Assembly (NCBI GenBank): GCA_033032175.1
Contig: CM065309.1
Location: forward strand, 18,290,001-18,354,000
Source: Saturnia japonica
Lineage: Eukaryota; Arthropoda; Insecta; Lepidoptera; Saturniidae
DNA: 64,000 nt
Direction of reading: 5' to 3'
Made by a program: the position numbers and the translations under genes. This document shows positions 1 through 12,828 of the stretch, in pieces (within the stretch, counting starts at the first letter, position 1; every line of letters starts with the position of its first letter). The notes under the pieces are model-generated. The model was not told the DNA's origin. It made no database searches and saw nothing but the letters and a program-made list of their open reading frames with translations.

Positions 1-861
1 ATTAATGATCATACTGTAAAATACTGTCATGTAATAATACATTCATACTGTGAAATTTCATGTTTGTCTATCAATTGTATAATTTTATCGATAGATCTCG
101 ACACTCGTGACGTCTGTATCGTTGCATCACTCAAGATAAACACGTCAGACTGACATAAATACAGGTAAGTAACAGCAGTGAGATGCAAAAAGAACAATAA
201 CTATCACGTATGCCTATAAATTATTCCGCTTTCTTGTTTATATGCTCGCAATTTTGATTGATACCGTACAAAGAACTTTAGTGTCAATGATTGACATTGG
301 TGCTTGGAGTCTAATTTTGGCTATTATATTTTAAAATCAGTTTTACAATCTTATAATGTGACAAACTTGAAGGCATTGCAATATAATTTATAACATTATT
401 GTGTGTCAGACCGAAACAGGATTTTCATCCCACAAAATTTCTATTAAAAGTTAAAAATCGCATTCGGATGAATGGTTTAGAAACGTTTATGAGACAAAGA
501 CAAACATATTATACATCATAAGAACCTTCATTTTTATATATGTAGACTAAATTTAGTAGAAGCATTAAATATATTTTAGAGTTACAACTACATGTTATTT
601 TTTATTCATTTTACAAGAGCCTTTTTCCATAATTTGATATTAGTTTCAAAATCGATACAATAGTTGATATAATTATTCATTGATATTCTGGTTGGAATCG
701 GCGAACATTATCATATTTTGAGAATTTGATAAATGTAAGTTTTAATCAATAATTATTTATTAGTAAGTAATATATTTCAGTTTTCACTAATTATGTGCAC
801 CCGAAATATCAAAAGTAATATTCAAAAAAGTAATTTGTATCCAATTTCTAAGTTCACCGTC
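1..861. other. AT-rich DNA, no feature seen
   Basis: No long frame, RNA gene or recognisable repeat. Homopolymer-rich sequence typical of lepidopteran intergenic or intronic DNA. Confidence 0.6.
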
Positions 862-1229
862 ATACTTACATAAATAAATAACACCTCTTTCCTAACGGGT
901 TAGGCAGAGACCATGTCCTTCCACTTGCTATGATCCTGGCATACATCATTCGCTTCTTCAACATTCATCAATCTTTTCATACATGCTCGTCGGTTTAAAG
1001 TACTCTTGACCCGACCTTTCTTCAGAACGTCCCCGATTTGTTCGTGGAACGTTCGTCTAGGCTTTCCTTTTCCAACGTTCCCATACACACTCGTCTTATA
1101 AATCTGTCTAGTTATTCTTCTTTCATTGATTCCCTCTACATGCCCAAACCATTTAAGCATACCTTTCTCAATCCTTGTGACTATATCTTCTTTCACACCA
1201 CAATGTTCTCTTCTTCCTAACTTTGGCAA
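862..1229 (-). pseudogene. non-LTR retrotransposon, C-terminal end of reverse transcriptase ORF (relic)
   Basis: On the minus strand a 109-codon frame reads through 'KWFGHVEGINERRITRQIYK', then 'GKGKPRRTF' and 'RRACMKRLMNVEEA', and stops just after 'SKWKDMVSA' (TAA, 900-902). The order WFGHV, basic GKGKPRR, RRACMKR, W-DMVSA is the extreme C-terminus of endonuclease/reverse-transcriptase ORFs of lepidopteran non-LTR elements. No palm or endonuclease motifs lie upstream, so this is a strongly 5'-truncated copy. Past the stop it runs into a short AT-rich tail (about 862-885). The apparent start at 1229 has no meaning; the frame simply enters here. Clade is not certain. It abuts Rep-1 on its 5' side. 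Confidence 0.75.
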
Positions 1230-1500
1230 CTAGTCCTCGGAACCATTACTGCCATTATCAAGCTTCAGTAGCCTAACAAGATGGTGGCTCCCTTGTTAGA
1301 ACTTTCTAGGGAGTTTTTTGTGGGATCTCAGAATTAATGCTTTCCGCTTATGTTTATAATCCACTTCACGTATGCACAAAAACCAAACTATATGACGCAA
1401 ATGCCAACAATATTACATAATATAGGGTCAAAAACCTAAGTAAATTAATCAAAAATAAAACCACAACATGTGACTTCAAGATCCCGCCAAAAAACTCCCA
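1211..1500 (+). repeat. Rep-1 dispersed repeat, copy 1
   Basis: About 290 bp that recurs at 26476, 47431 and 47865. Shared landmarks in order: 'CCTAACTTTGGCAAC', 'AACAAGATGGTGGCTCCC', 'TATAATCCACTTC', 'ATATTACATAATATAGGG' and a 3' end 'GATCCCGCCAAAAAA'. No coding potential, tRNA boxes or obvious TIRs. Orientation is arbitrary. The class is unknown. Confidence 0.75.
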
Positions 1501-3098
1501 AAATGTTCTCTTATCACACTATTTTATCTCTTAGTTCACAAAAATAGCAATAATGCGCCATCTCTTGATTAAAAAACGAAATAGCATTTAAATGCATGTT
1601 GCAAGATAGCAATGTTGCAACTAAATAAATCGTTAATAATTATTATAAATCGGACAATAAGACTTGTTCAAGTGTCATATGGCCTTGTGATTGTAGAGTA
1701 TCCACTCGACTTGTATCTAATTGTTGCGTAACGTACCTATGTCAACTTTATAGCTTATTAGCGGGATCATGATCCGTCAAATTGTACATAACGCCTTGAC
1801 ACATTGGTAAGCAACCTTCGACGCTTAAGTCTTTAAGTTATTTTTAAACTACTACTGGTTTTTCCTTGTGAACGTTTGAAATCGTGCACTAAGTTTTGTC
1901 GTGATGTAATTTTTTTGTACGAAAATACTCATAATGTGGAAATATCTTTGTACCTTATCTCTTCATATGTTAATAACATCATGTATCACTTCATTTTGTC
2001 ATTTAAAAATGTTATTTAAAATTATTCAAATTAAATTGTCTTGTTAAAAACTTAGACTTTACCAAAAGAACTATCATTATATCCTATAAATATTTATGTA
2101 TTACGCACTTTGGTCTTTTACTTTTCTAATAACTATTTCATACATTCGAGTATAATACATACATAAATTACCTACTTACTTATTTCCGTCTCCATAGTCT
2201 TTTTATATTCCTGACAAAAAATGATTTTTTTTTCATATATCTATAGATTCTATGAAATAATTATAATGTTAGTGGTATCTATTAATCAAAGATTAATCAG
2301 TCGAAATATTGTAATTTAAATAATTCTAATTTCCTCATTGATCTTTTTTCTATTTTAATAGTATTAATTGGGTTTTAATTTTTTTTCAACATTTTACGAT
2401 TTTACTTTTTTTATATTATGGCTTTTTTGGGAGCTTACTAGTTATTGAAAATTATATAACCATCACAGATGTTTATAACAGAAAATATTGTGTTTACATT
2501 TAATTAGATACCACATAAGAACTCTAAATGTAACAATCAATCCAAAAAACTAACGAACCTTGTATTCATAATGAAAGCCAAGTATTGTGTTTGTGCGCCT
2601 TTTCAAAATACGAGCTAGCGCTTCGTTGCGGTACTCTTTATTTGTATATAGCATGTGTAAATATTGAACGTCGGACAACATCTGTTTAAAACTATTCAAA
2701 TCTTACTATGAATTAATGTAATAGACCGATTTTGAAGATTCATGTCGAGGTCTCGGCTTGTGCAACTCTGATGCGATCGGATCCGAACTGTGCCCGATAA
2801 CCGAAAACAATTATTTAATTTTCAATTTAATTGGAGAAAGTGTTTAGTTAATTTCATAAATTGCATTGACATTGTTATTTTGTTTTTATAATAATTAAAT
2901 TGTTGTTAGACAATTTAGTCGTATGTTTAACGTTTTAATTTAATAGTTTACTTAGAAAGATGTATGTCATCGCATTGTTTCTATATGAAACGGTTAGTGC
3001 TTCTGCTATGTTATCTCTGAAAACAATATTGAAAAATAGGTAATTATTCTATATTTCTATCGTACCGTTTTCAGTTCGAATGGAAATTCCGTTTTTAA
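1501..3098. other. AT-rich DNA, no feature seen
   Basis: Nothing recognisable. Slightly more complex sequence near 2570-2800 has no open frame with splice sites that I would defend. Confidence 0.5.
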
Positions 3099-3160
3099 AA
3101 TTCCAGAGATTAGCGCGTTCAAACAAACAAACAATATATTGAGCTTTTATGATATTAGAT
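3099..3160 (+). repeat. Rep-2 3'-end fragment
   Basis: Carries the Rep-2 3' signature 'GAGATTAGCGCGTTCAAACA' followed by a TATATTGAG...TATTAGAT tail. The 5' part is missing. Confidence 0.6.
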
Positions 3161-5505
3161 GTATGTTTATACGAAATTAATTTGAAAATTTGTAAACAAA
3201 CTGACCAAAAGTACATTAATTTCTGTTCATAAAACCGAGCTATCGAACTATTAAAATGTTAAAACCCTAGAGCTCTCGGCCACCTGGAAAGTTATTTGAA
3301 AACCATTGCAGCTAATTTTTTGAAGGGAAAAGGTTTATCGGATGATCATAGAACTCACAATTGTTAGGTGTGTTAATTGGCAATAAACAGGATCTAAAGT
3401 AAAATTACAATAATGTCAATGACGTAAAACAATTACCTATTAACCTTTCCGTTAATCGCTAAATCTTACACCTATTCATTCAATTTAGATCATGGTGAGA
3501 TACCGATTTGCTGAGTTTAATTAATTGTATTCAGTTGTGAATGCATTTCAAGCGTCGTCGTTCCCATAGTTTTCTATTTTAGATCCAATTGTATTTAGTT
3601 GTAAGTTATTAATTTGATTAACACTTTTAACACCGCACTATCAGAAATATAGAATGTAAACATTAGGTCAGATTTGACTTTAGTTCTCTGATAGCTTATT
3701 TTTTTAGTTTGTAGTACTTAGAATAGCTTGAATTCGTTAAAAATTACTTGTAATGTTCAATTGTTTATTTATACATTTAATGTTTAAACAGTATTATTAA
3801 AATTATGATTCAAAATAAATATATTTATAAAGTTTTATTATGGAAATTTTTATAATTAAATTCCTATATAATATATTATATACTTAGAACAGCTTATCTT
3901 ACCTACATAGTGTTATATATATTTATAAAAAAATATTTTTAATGTGTTATTATTCTATTTTCTTTTTTAACTGTATTTATTACGCAATAGAATTTTATTG
4001 CTCATTCGAAACGGTTTTCGTTTGTTTTTGAAAAGGTGCTATTTGGATGATATGTTATTGTTAGTACGCAAAAGTATCTATAGACTACAAGTATTGGAAG
4101 CATTCAAGAAAATCGTTTAAAATTATTGAAACAAAAGTCTCTTCAAATTGACCATAGTGTGACTCAAATTACACGCTCTAAAATAACACAATAGACAACA
4201 AAACAAAGTGATCTTCAAACATTGATGCTTTACCGTGAATCAATTTTAATTCTTAGGGCCTAAATTGATTAAAATATTTTTTATTTTAAGTTTACTGTTA
4301 CTTTTGTTTATAATTAAATATTTATTGATGATTATTGTTAATGAAAATTAATTATCCTTTTTATTTACTCTTACAAACATAAACAAAAAGTAGTACGTCG
4401 ACTTTCTTATTTTGACGATTAATTAATCTAAAGTAAATAATTAATTTGACAATATCATTAGAAAGAAGCCTGAAGAAGCGAATGCATCATTTTTACCTTT
4501 GTCCAAAAAATTTAGTCTTACCATAAAACAAAAAAATTGGCGTTCTCTAGATGTCCCGGCCCTCGCGGAAGCCGCCGGCAAACCTATATGTGCCTTTTAA
4601 GGTCGAAAATTAATAAATTATTTTTATTAACATTTTTTAAATCGATACCTTTATTTATCAATTAAACAGTTTGTTTGCTAATAATTTCGAAAAATGACCC
4701 AATAATATTGTAGCTGTATAAGTCATTGAGCTAACAAGGCCGTTTTGTCAATGAAAGCCGACATAGCACAATGCTTATTGTTTTCACCCTATTTACAGGT
4801 TACTAGTTACAATGGACTTGATCTCGTATTAGACAATGCAAGATGATAGGTTACCGTTCGGTTTGGTTATAATGTCGTACCGTTTCAAAATAACCGATGA
4901 TTGTAATTGTTTAGTACTTTAGATCTAAATTGGATCTGTGGTAGTATTTTTTTCTTTGATATGTCTTTACAATTTTGTAATAAGATTTTAGCTATGTTGG
5001 TTTAAAAGATTCGAAGTGAATTTACTATCTGCATTGTAAAATCTGTTGTTTATTTCTAACAGCCTTCAATAAACGAAAGGTTTTCTGTTTCCCGGGTTTA
5101 TTTTTGTATGCGCGATTATTTCAGTATCTACAATTTACATGTCTGATTTTATGAATCTATATACTTTTGGGAAAGTTTCTGATATATAAAATGTTATGGT
5201 ACAAATTTTAGGTAGACACATAGTATTTCTTTTTATTGTTAAAGAAATCGGGTTGTTTAAAAAAATAATAAAGTTTTCCGGTCATGGTCATTAAAATTCT
5301 ATTCAGAAACGCCTTTTTCATCGTGTTTTTGGATATTGTTTTTCATCTTAATCCTTTTTTGAGAAGTTTTATCTTCTCATTACACCAAACTTATTAGAGA
5401 AAGACCACAAATTTACAAACATTACCTTTGAAAATTAGGCGATATTAAAACAGTATAAATTTAAAAATTATGTTTATCTCTATCTTCAATAGAAATTTAT
5501 TTAAT
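3161..5505. other. AT-rich DNA, no feature seen
   Basis: Long AT-rich stretch with no gene. A short GC-rich patch near 4551-4590 ('CCCGGCCCTCGCGGAAGCC') stands out but has no partner in the window. Confidence 0.5.
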
Positions 5506-5990
5506 ACTAGCTGTGCCCGCGGCCGCGCTCACGTGAACTACAGAATTCTATCAATCGGGCATACGCGCGAATCATGATCCCCATCTCCCCCCGGCTATCT
5601 TATACACAAAAATACTTATTCTGAGTGTTCCTTAGAACATAGACATAATATACTCTCGCTGACTATTTTGTAGGTTTTTTAAATGTCGTCAATTATGTAT
5701 TACATTCATTTTCTATATAATATCTCTTATGGTTTACTCAGCCGAAGCCATTTAAGCGCCCGAATCGATTCACCATGACCAATTTTTTTATTTGATATAG
5801 GTACCTTTATTCTTCTTCTGAAATAGATGTAGCCTAAGTTACTCCTTATAATATCAGCTCTCTACCAGTGCTTAAAAGTCCCATCAGAATCGGTACGACC
5901 GTTTTGGAGATAACCCGGAACAAACAGACAGACAATTTTTTTTTGTTCTAGGTGTCGGATATGCATTTAGTAATGTATAATAGTATAGAT
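5506..5990 (+). repeat. Rep-2 type repeat with 'ACTAGCTGTGCCCGC' head
   Basis: Begins 'ACTAGCTGTGCCCGCGGCCG' and ends 'TAATAGTATAGAT', the two ends of the commonest repeat class here. The interior includes 'TTTTGGAGATAACCCGGAAC' and 'AAACAGACAGACA' and differs from the other copies. No coding capacity. Confidence 0.7.
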
Positions 5991-6512
5991 TATTTGTAGT
6001 CTCTTTAGCCTCTGTATTGTATTTGTTTAATATATTCAATTAACTCTAAAAAATTGCATTTTAAAACAAATTTTACATTTTATAATTTATTGCGGAGTAA
6101 AAGCGAATGGTTTGAAACCATCCAATTCTAACAGTAATATTAAAATAGTAAAAAGAGATAACATCCGTATAATTTAATAACAAGTTTGTAGTAAAACGGA
6201 ATTAAAAAAATAAAAGACAAATTAGTTTTCAGTTGAACAATAAATATCATTGAATCGTTAGAAAAGTAATAAAAAAATGGTTGGAGTTGGTTAAATCATC
6301 GCGGACGTAAGATACAAAAATCGGCATCACTTTCATTTTTGGTTTGTCGCCTTTTCAATATCAAGGTCGTTTCAATGTTAGCACGTATCAGTTTGTAATT
6401 ATTTGAGTTGTGTGTCAATTGTTCATTTATTACTAATGTTTGCTTTCTCATTCACGGTCTTTTATTTTGTCTTGCAACATTTCTTACTACCTATTTATTT
6501 TACATTCTCATA
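5991..6512. other. AT-rich DNA, no feature seen
   Basis: No recognisable element. Poly-A and poly-T runs only. Confidence 0.5.
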
Positions 6513-6700
6513 ACTGCCTATTATTAGCCTAGTGGTCCTAAATGCGACTGCTATGCTCGAGGTCCTGGGTTCGATTCCAGGTTGAGCATAGTGTCATTGG
6601 ATTTTTCTATGAAATTCTCAGTAACAGCTTGTAATTTGTCTTTCTGCCCGATTAAAGGCAATAGGCTCGCCCCCTATTACAAGGGACCTAAATACATACT
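6513..6700 (+). mobile_element. SINE-A (tRNA-derived), 3'-truncated copy
   Basis: An RNA polymerase III promoter is visible. The A box is 'TAGCCTAGTGG' (6525-6535, matching TRGCNNAGYNGG) and the B box is 'GGTTCGATTCC' (6568-6578, a perfect match). The tRNA-unrelated body follows with 'CTCAGTAACAGCTTGTAA' and 'CAATAGGCTCGCCCCCTA'. The copy stops after 'GGGACCTAAATACAT', before the 'CTCTGCCTAACCC' end seen at 26815, 38981 and 57704. Class I, non-autonomous, dependent on a LINE. Confidence 0.85.
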
Positions 6701-6769
6701 GTTTGAATTTTATTCTAAGTGTAAGTTGAATATAATGTTCATACGGAATTGACCTCTATTGATATTACG

Positions 6770-7083
6770 ACTAGGTGTGCTCCACGGTTTCACCTATGTT
6801 GAATGTATTCGATTGATTCTCCACCATGCTGCTGCCAACGCACAGCCTAATTAATTGTTCTTTGTTGTCACTCCTCGAACTTGCCTAAATGGTTTTCCAG
6901 ATCACTTGATATTCATGGTTACTGTTCCGCTCTTTTGAGTCGTAGCGCGAAGTTATATAATCTATAACCTTCCTTAATAAATCGGCTATAATATGCAAAA
7001 AGAATTTTGTAAATCTTAGTAGTAGTTCCAAAGATTCCAGAACAAACAAACTGGTGAGCTTTTTTATAATATCATTAGTCTAA
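6770..7083 (+). repeat. Rep-2, short form, full-length but diverged
   Basis: Starts 'ACTAGGTGTGCTCCACGG' and ends 'ATAATATCATTAGTCTAAC'. The middle contains 'GGTTACTGTTCCGCTC' and 'CTATAACCTTCC', which are also found inverted at 23620-23880 and 47091-47365. Confidence 0.65.
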
Positions 7084-9073
7084 CTTATTATATTAATCTA
7101 TATTCAGAATAATCTTAGGGCACATGAGTATAAAGGAGTTTTGATTATAATTTATAGAATTCTTTCGGAAAATAATTATTACGTAAAGAATTATTACGCA
7201 GATCTATATTTAATAAACATTTGCATAATTATTTACATACTCGCATATTTTCTTATTCGTATACAATCTCATGACAGAATATTTGAATTAATATATGTAA
7301 ACTGTATACTTTTTCTTAATTTCAATTTTATTAACTTCCTTATTATATTACTCGTATTATTAAGTTTAAACTATGTTCCGCTATTAAATGAAACAAGGTT
7401 CTTCTACATTGTGTTTCTGACATTTACTAATGTACCACTTTTCACAAACATAACATTAAGCTTGTGTTTCTGATGTCCTAAAACAGTATCTGTAATGGTA
7501 TCGAGAATACATATCATACTACCTTAATACGTTATGAGTAGATTAAATCTAACAGAAAGCATTAACGACGCATTGTATCGAAATATCACCATTAGTTCCA
7601 CTCGGATTTCCTTCGAGAGACACTCCACCATGTCTCGAGACCTTTCTCTGGTTATTACTGCTATGTATCATCCAATGCTCGTTTATTAACTATGTTTAAA
7701 TTTTCTCTTCAAGTAACGCAGCGATATACATCCAATTTAATTATACTCTTGATTGAAGCCTCTGTCTGATGTGTAATTGTCATTTGTTGAAGAAAGGAGG
7801 ACCAGTGCGTCATTACGGTCCGTCGTTAGAAGGGCGGGCTGTGTGTATTGATAATTAAATGTTTGTGGTTCACAACGGAGAACTTTAAGCTTTCGATGAA
7901 GTTTTATTATGAATACGTTTAGTATTGTTTAAAGTTATAGTAGCTATCGAAAATAATTTATTATCTATTGTTGCATCATTGCTGTTTATATTTCATAGAT
8001 TAGTTTTTAGCCAGAACGGTTTATGTAAATGCAATTCTTTAACAACAATATAAATCCAGTCCAGTCGACGACGGCCTATTAAAAACCTTGTAATTATTAA
8101 TCTCTCAGAATCTATTCTTGGTTGAACGCTTTTGTGTTCGAATAATTATTTTTGGACTTTTGTTCTGCGATTTTAATTACGAAAGCCTTTTTATTATTAT
8201 GACAGTGGAGCAAAAATCCTAATTTACATGTAGAAGGGCGGAAGTAATGTAAGAATGATAATAATAATCGAATCCACGCTTTATAATGATAGAGAATTGA
8301 ATTAATTTTTAAAAGATACAATTTAATCAGCAACTTCCCTCGTCTCTGATCTAACAGTGTTTGATTATTATGTCTCAATTCCGATTGTACCTACTCTTTT
8401 TTTAAGATATGTTCAATTAGTTAATTGTATTCCGGACATCGCATAAAACGATTCATGTATTGGATTCCTTTTGAATTACTTAGAATATTCTCAGTACTTC
8501 TGTTATTCTTTTTACCTGCTTAAAATGGGTTACTAAAAAAAATACATAATTTACTCTTATAAAAAAGTTTGCAAAAAAGAATCATACAAAATTGCCGATG
8601 TACGGTGTTTCGTTAAATATTCTTTAAAAATATACGAAAAGTTGACCGGTTTAGACTTTTTTTTCAATTTAACGCTTTCATAGACGTAATACCGATTCGT
8701 ATATTGAACTGTTGAATGTAAATATTTTTTATAACGTTGACTTTTATTGAGACTTTTGTTGAAGATAATTTAATTTTTTGCTTATAAGTACTTATTGTAT
8801 GAACAATGTAGAATATTGTAATAAAAAATATACAGGCGTAGCTTAATTTAATTTAGAAAAGATGTATAAAAAAGGTTAAATGATTTGCGAGTAGGACCGC
8901 CTCCTTAAGATTCCGTACATTGTATTAAAACATAAAACTATATTTAATGTAGACCCTTACGAAGCATCTATGAGAGTTAAAACACTACCACGCGTTCGGA
9001 ACACATCCTATATAGCCATCGAAAAGAGCTGGTAAGAAATTCGATTGGGTTTTTATCTTCTTATTTTTTGTAC
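7084..9073. other. AT-rich DNA, no feature seen
   Basis: The 110-codon frame at 7141-7473 is very AT-rich (I, Y, F, N, L) and looks like chance. No other element recognised. Confidence 0.5.
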
Positions 9074-9267
9074 TTTTTAACCGACTTCTTCAGCCATAAC
9101 TTCTTTGTTTATGAACCGATTTGGATGATTCTTATTTTCTTGGATAGGAGATACGTCAAGAGTGATTCTATTTTAATTTCATTGGTATTGGACCGTCAAC
9201 TTCGAAGATATACGAGGAAAATCTTAAAATCATTGAAGATTTTTTCTTTTTTGTTAAAAATTGTCTT
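9074..9267 (+). repeat. Rep-3 copy 1, internally deleted
   Basis: Rep-3 consensus, read from 'TTTTTAACCGACTTC': then 'CATAACTTCTTTGTTTATGA', 'ACCGATTTGGATGATTC', 'TTAATTTCATTGGTATTGGA' and an end 'TTGTTAAAAA'. This copy jumps from 'CCGACTTC' straight to the 'TTCAGCCATAAC' block, so about 40 bp is missing. TTAA sits at both ends. Confidence 0.7.
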
Positions 9268-9421
9268 GTTATCATTAAATGTTCTTTTAGGCATTTAGTT
9301 TAGAAGAGAAAACCACCAATCATGCTGAACTAAACTCACATTATCAGATAATAGATATTATAATTTTATTGCTTATATCTTCCTCGACATTATAAAATAC
9401 CTAATAGATATGATCAGAATA

Positions 9422-9634
9422 CAATTTTTAACAAAAATGAAAACTTTACTTCAATCATTTTAAGAATTCGAATCGAAGGTTCGATACCAATGAAATTAAA
9501 ATGGTACCACACTTAACATAATATTTTCTTTTCAAGAAAAAATATTAATCTAAATCGGTTCGTAAACAAAGAAGTTATGCCTGTACAAAAACAGTGAAGT
9601 TGGGAACCTCCTCCTTTTTGGAAGTCTGTTAAAA
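9422..9634 (-). repeat. Rep-3 copy 2
   Basis: Inverse orientation to copy 1, bounded by 'TTTTTAACAAAAATGAAAAC' and 'GGAAGTCTGTTAAAA', with TTAA at each end. Diverged interior. Confidence 0.7.
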
Positions 9635-9688
9635 TACTAGTAATATATTATTTTTTTTTTCGAGGTAGAAAAATCTTTATATTTACAA

Positions 9689-9882
9689 GACAAACAAACA
9701 AAAATGAAAACCAAATCTTCGAAGATGAAGGTCCAATGGTATAATGAAGTCAAAATGGGACCACCCTTGAGGTATCCTCTATCAAACAAAAATATAATCG
9801 TCCAAATCGGCTAAACATCCATAAAAAAAATTTACATTCGATTTGAGTAACTTCAGTCTTTTTTTTTAAATCGGGTGAAAAA
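9689..9882 (-). repeat. Rep-3 copy 3, diverged ends
   Basis: Internal match 'GGTCCAATGGTATAATGAAG', 'GGGACCACCCTTGAGGTATC' and 'ACATCCATAAAAAAA'. Unlike the other copies the terminal TTAA is lost on both sides. Confidence 0.65.
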
Positions 9883-9958
9883 ATTGTGTCAGATCGTCCA
9901 TTTCAATATTGATGAGTCGATTTTGAGATAAAGGATCGAAACGGACAAATGACTAACG

Positions 9959-10222
9959 GCCGTTTTCAATAACATATCTGAGTTTACTTTCCTCGATTAG
10001 TATATAATTATTTGTAATAAGTATTATTCTTAACTCAAAACAGGTATCTGCATCCCTCTTATCTATTCAAGCTATAGGACCATATCCTATATCCATATAT
10101 ATATTATGTAGATACGTAAACTATTCATTGATAGGTTATTTAAAAAAAAAGTAAGAACAAAAGGTTATATTTGTCTATCTTTAGTAACAGAAACAACGGA
10201 TAGATAAGTTATTGAAAACGGC
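9959..10222. mobile_element. MITE-like element with 21-bp terminal inverted repeats
   Basis: Left end 'GCCGTTTTCAATAACATATC' (9959-) is matched by the inverted right end (10202-10222), 20 of 21 bases. The 264-bp unit contains 'TCCCTCTTATCTATTCAAGC'. Its left half recurs at 58514-58660. No coding capacity. Superfamily unassigned because no clear target-site duplication is visible. Confidence 0.55.
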
Positions 10223-12828
10223 AGAGAAGAGTAATCTTAAAAGGTTTTCATTGTCGTATCTGTGGAACCCAAAACTATAAAAAGGAAGCTAATTTAATGA
10301 TAGAAATATACGTCAAAAATAAATGTTTTAATGAGTATAATATCTTTAAATGGATAAAATAATAATGTACTTATAAAATAAACTTAAATAATAACTGAGA
10401 GGTTTCTTTGGAAGACCATGAATGCGAATCATGCGTGGGTTAGTTTCTGACAAAACATAAAGATTGCCTTATTTGTGACAAAGGTTATATTAAGAATAAG
10501 CGTTGGGACGACAATTTTTTCAGAGACAAATAACGTACGTCATTTTCGTTTCATGTAAGAGACATGTATATCAGAGAAAAGTGCATTATAATTCTAATTT
10601 TCTAAGTTATTTTATACCGGCCTTAAGTTTAATTGGCATCGTGCATTATTGTTTTACTCGGAATAAAGTAAGAATAAAAAAAGTATATTAATATATAATT
10701 ATCAAAAATAAATACAAGATAATACCTACTTTAGAAAAATTGGTTGGTAACCCTCAATTTAGTTGATGACTTTGGTTAACAAAAAAATTACGTTTAATAA
10801 AATTTGTCAATATATTATAGCTCCTTACGAAGCAGTAGATGCCATATATTATTTCGAACCCATTCAATTTATTTAGTATAAATTCCAACCGATGTCAAAA
10901 TATGTGGGCAGATAAACGTATTTCTTCGAAGTTTTTGAGGTTTCTCATGTCTCTATCACCCACAGTATCCACAAGATATATCATCTGACATTGGAACAAT
11001 GACACAGCATTGGGCGGACATTCTCGACCCACCCGGAGTGCCATGTGTTTACAGATGACACCCGACAGTAAAAAAAAATAAAAATTATAATCACTAAAAA
11101 AATGTCGTCCAACTTGGTATCTACACATATTCTACGTTTACTGTTCTAGTCGGCCGGCCGACCATATAATTGTATATTGTCCATCTAAATGCCACCCACG
11201 CTAGCTAGAGCTACGTCACTGGCTTGGGGCAAATAATGCCACGCTATCAATCTGTTTATTTACCATTGTCTGTGACAGATTTCACGTGAACTTGTTATTG
11301 GATCTCTTATATTCCGCATAAAGATATCTTTGCGCCTATGGGATATTTAACTCTACCCGAATATGCAAGTCAAACTGAAACATATCTCTGGTGTGTGGTT
11401 AGTAAGAAATATTGTGATGATTTGTAAATTAAGTTATCATTGCGTGTCTGTTTTTTTTGTTATAACAACTTTTTTATTGTTATCTTATTTAATTAAACTT
11501 CGTGATGTATTCGACTAAGTACCTCAAGTTATAAAGCTGCCACCAGTTTCTATAGATTTGTTCCGGCAGCTGCATTTGACAACCAGTCCCATAAGCTTAA
11601 CGTGTTTACCATCTTACGCTACATCGTTATTTAACATCAGATGAGATTGTAGTCAGATGCTATATTTATGTTTTTCATTTGAAAATTCGTGATATTTTAT
11701 AGATCTTTCTTGTAATAAGTAAATGTTACAATGGATTACGTGGCGACGAACGCCGACGACAATATTTGTTTGTACCGGCTACTAGTAAAGCCTATAGTTT
11801 ACGGTTCGAAACCGGACTGGGCTTTCGCTCCTTGTATGTATATTATCGAGTGGATAGTTCCCTTCGCGTACCTGCATCTAATCAGTTAAATTGCTTTCTT
11901 TATATAACTTAGTTAAATATGGTTATGTAAAATGCATTGTTTGACATTTACATGTTTGTAGAATAGACAGCGTTATAAAATTTAATTTAATGTATGTGGT
12001 TAGAATCATATATATTATATATAGTCAGTATTCAGAATATTGAATTTATATTTTGATTACTAATTGCAACCATACTTCTTTTAATATTCCACACTATCGT
12101 AGGTTAGTTGGAGTTAAGCATAATTATACTTGTACAAAAACATGTACAGTAAAAGCTGTCTATCTATCCAAACATGAGGATCAATACAGTTGTGATCCGT
12201 TGTAATTAAGAGTAAACACTGAGTAAGACTTTTGAAGAATTGGCTTTAGCAGAAATCTAATGCTGTCGTGCTGTACTGAAACAAACGAATAGAGCGCGAG
12301 AGAGATTACTGCAGCTCGGAGCGATTCTTCGTATGTTAAATGGAAGAAATCATAATTTCTTATTACCCTGTTTTGAAATGAAAACTTCTTCAGTACCGTT
12401 GTGATTTGAAACTATGAGACAAAAAGGCGACACTAAAAAGAGACAAACACATACATCTATAGGATTTAGTCTGTGAGAGAATGAGATAGAAACATTATAC
12501 AGTGTTTCTTATTAGCTTTTCTTTTTATCTCTGGTCTCCTATTTGTACATGTGTGTGTGCATGCTTATTAAGAAGCCTTGGAAAAACAAAGCCAGCGTGG
12601 TGTATTGTTCACGTGTATCGTTTATGTTTTGCAAAGGTTTTACCGCGTGTGATCTGAACACAATTTTTTTTAAATAATATAAGGGCTATTCCTAGTGGTT
12701 TCCTCTTTTATATTGGTTAAATTTGTTAGTGGATGACTGACGGCGGCAGTATAACTGGGAAATTTTAGTAATTTTAGAAGCCTGCTGGTCTCTATACTAG
12801 TTTATTTAAGGAAAGTATAATAATGAAG
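10223..12828. other. mostly AT-rich DNA; a few complex patches, no gene
   Basis: A less AT-rich patch at 10900-11070 is open on the minus strand for about 77 codons but has no recognisable domain. A perfect 14-bp palindrome 'GTCGGCCGGCCGAC' lies at about 11149-11162. Nothing else recognised. Confidence 0.45.

Noticed and set aside
6525..6590. possible functional tRNA gene
   Set aside because: A and B boxes are good, but there is no closing acceptor stem, and the same head with the same tail recurs in other copies, so it is a SINE.
7141..7473. 110-codon plus-strand frame
   Set aside because: Almost entirely I, L, Y, F and N in AT-rich DNA; no domain, no splice signals, composition equal to flanks.
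9068..9298. 76-codon plus-strand frame
   Set aside because: It is Rep-3 copy 1 read through; other copies lack the frame.
11149..11162. 14-bp perfect palindrome GTCGGCCGGCCGAC
   Set aside because: Noticeable but short and isolated; no associated element or known site.
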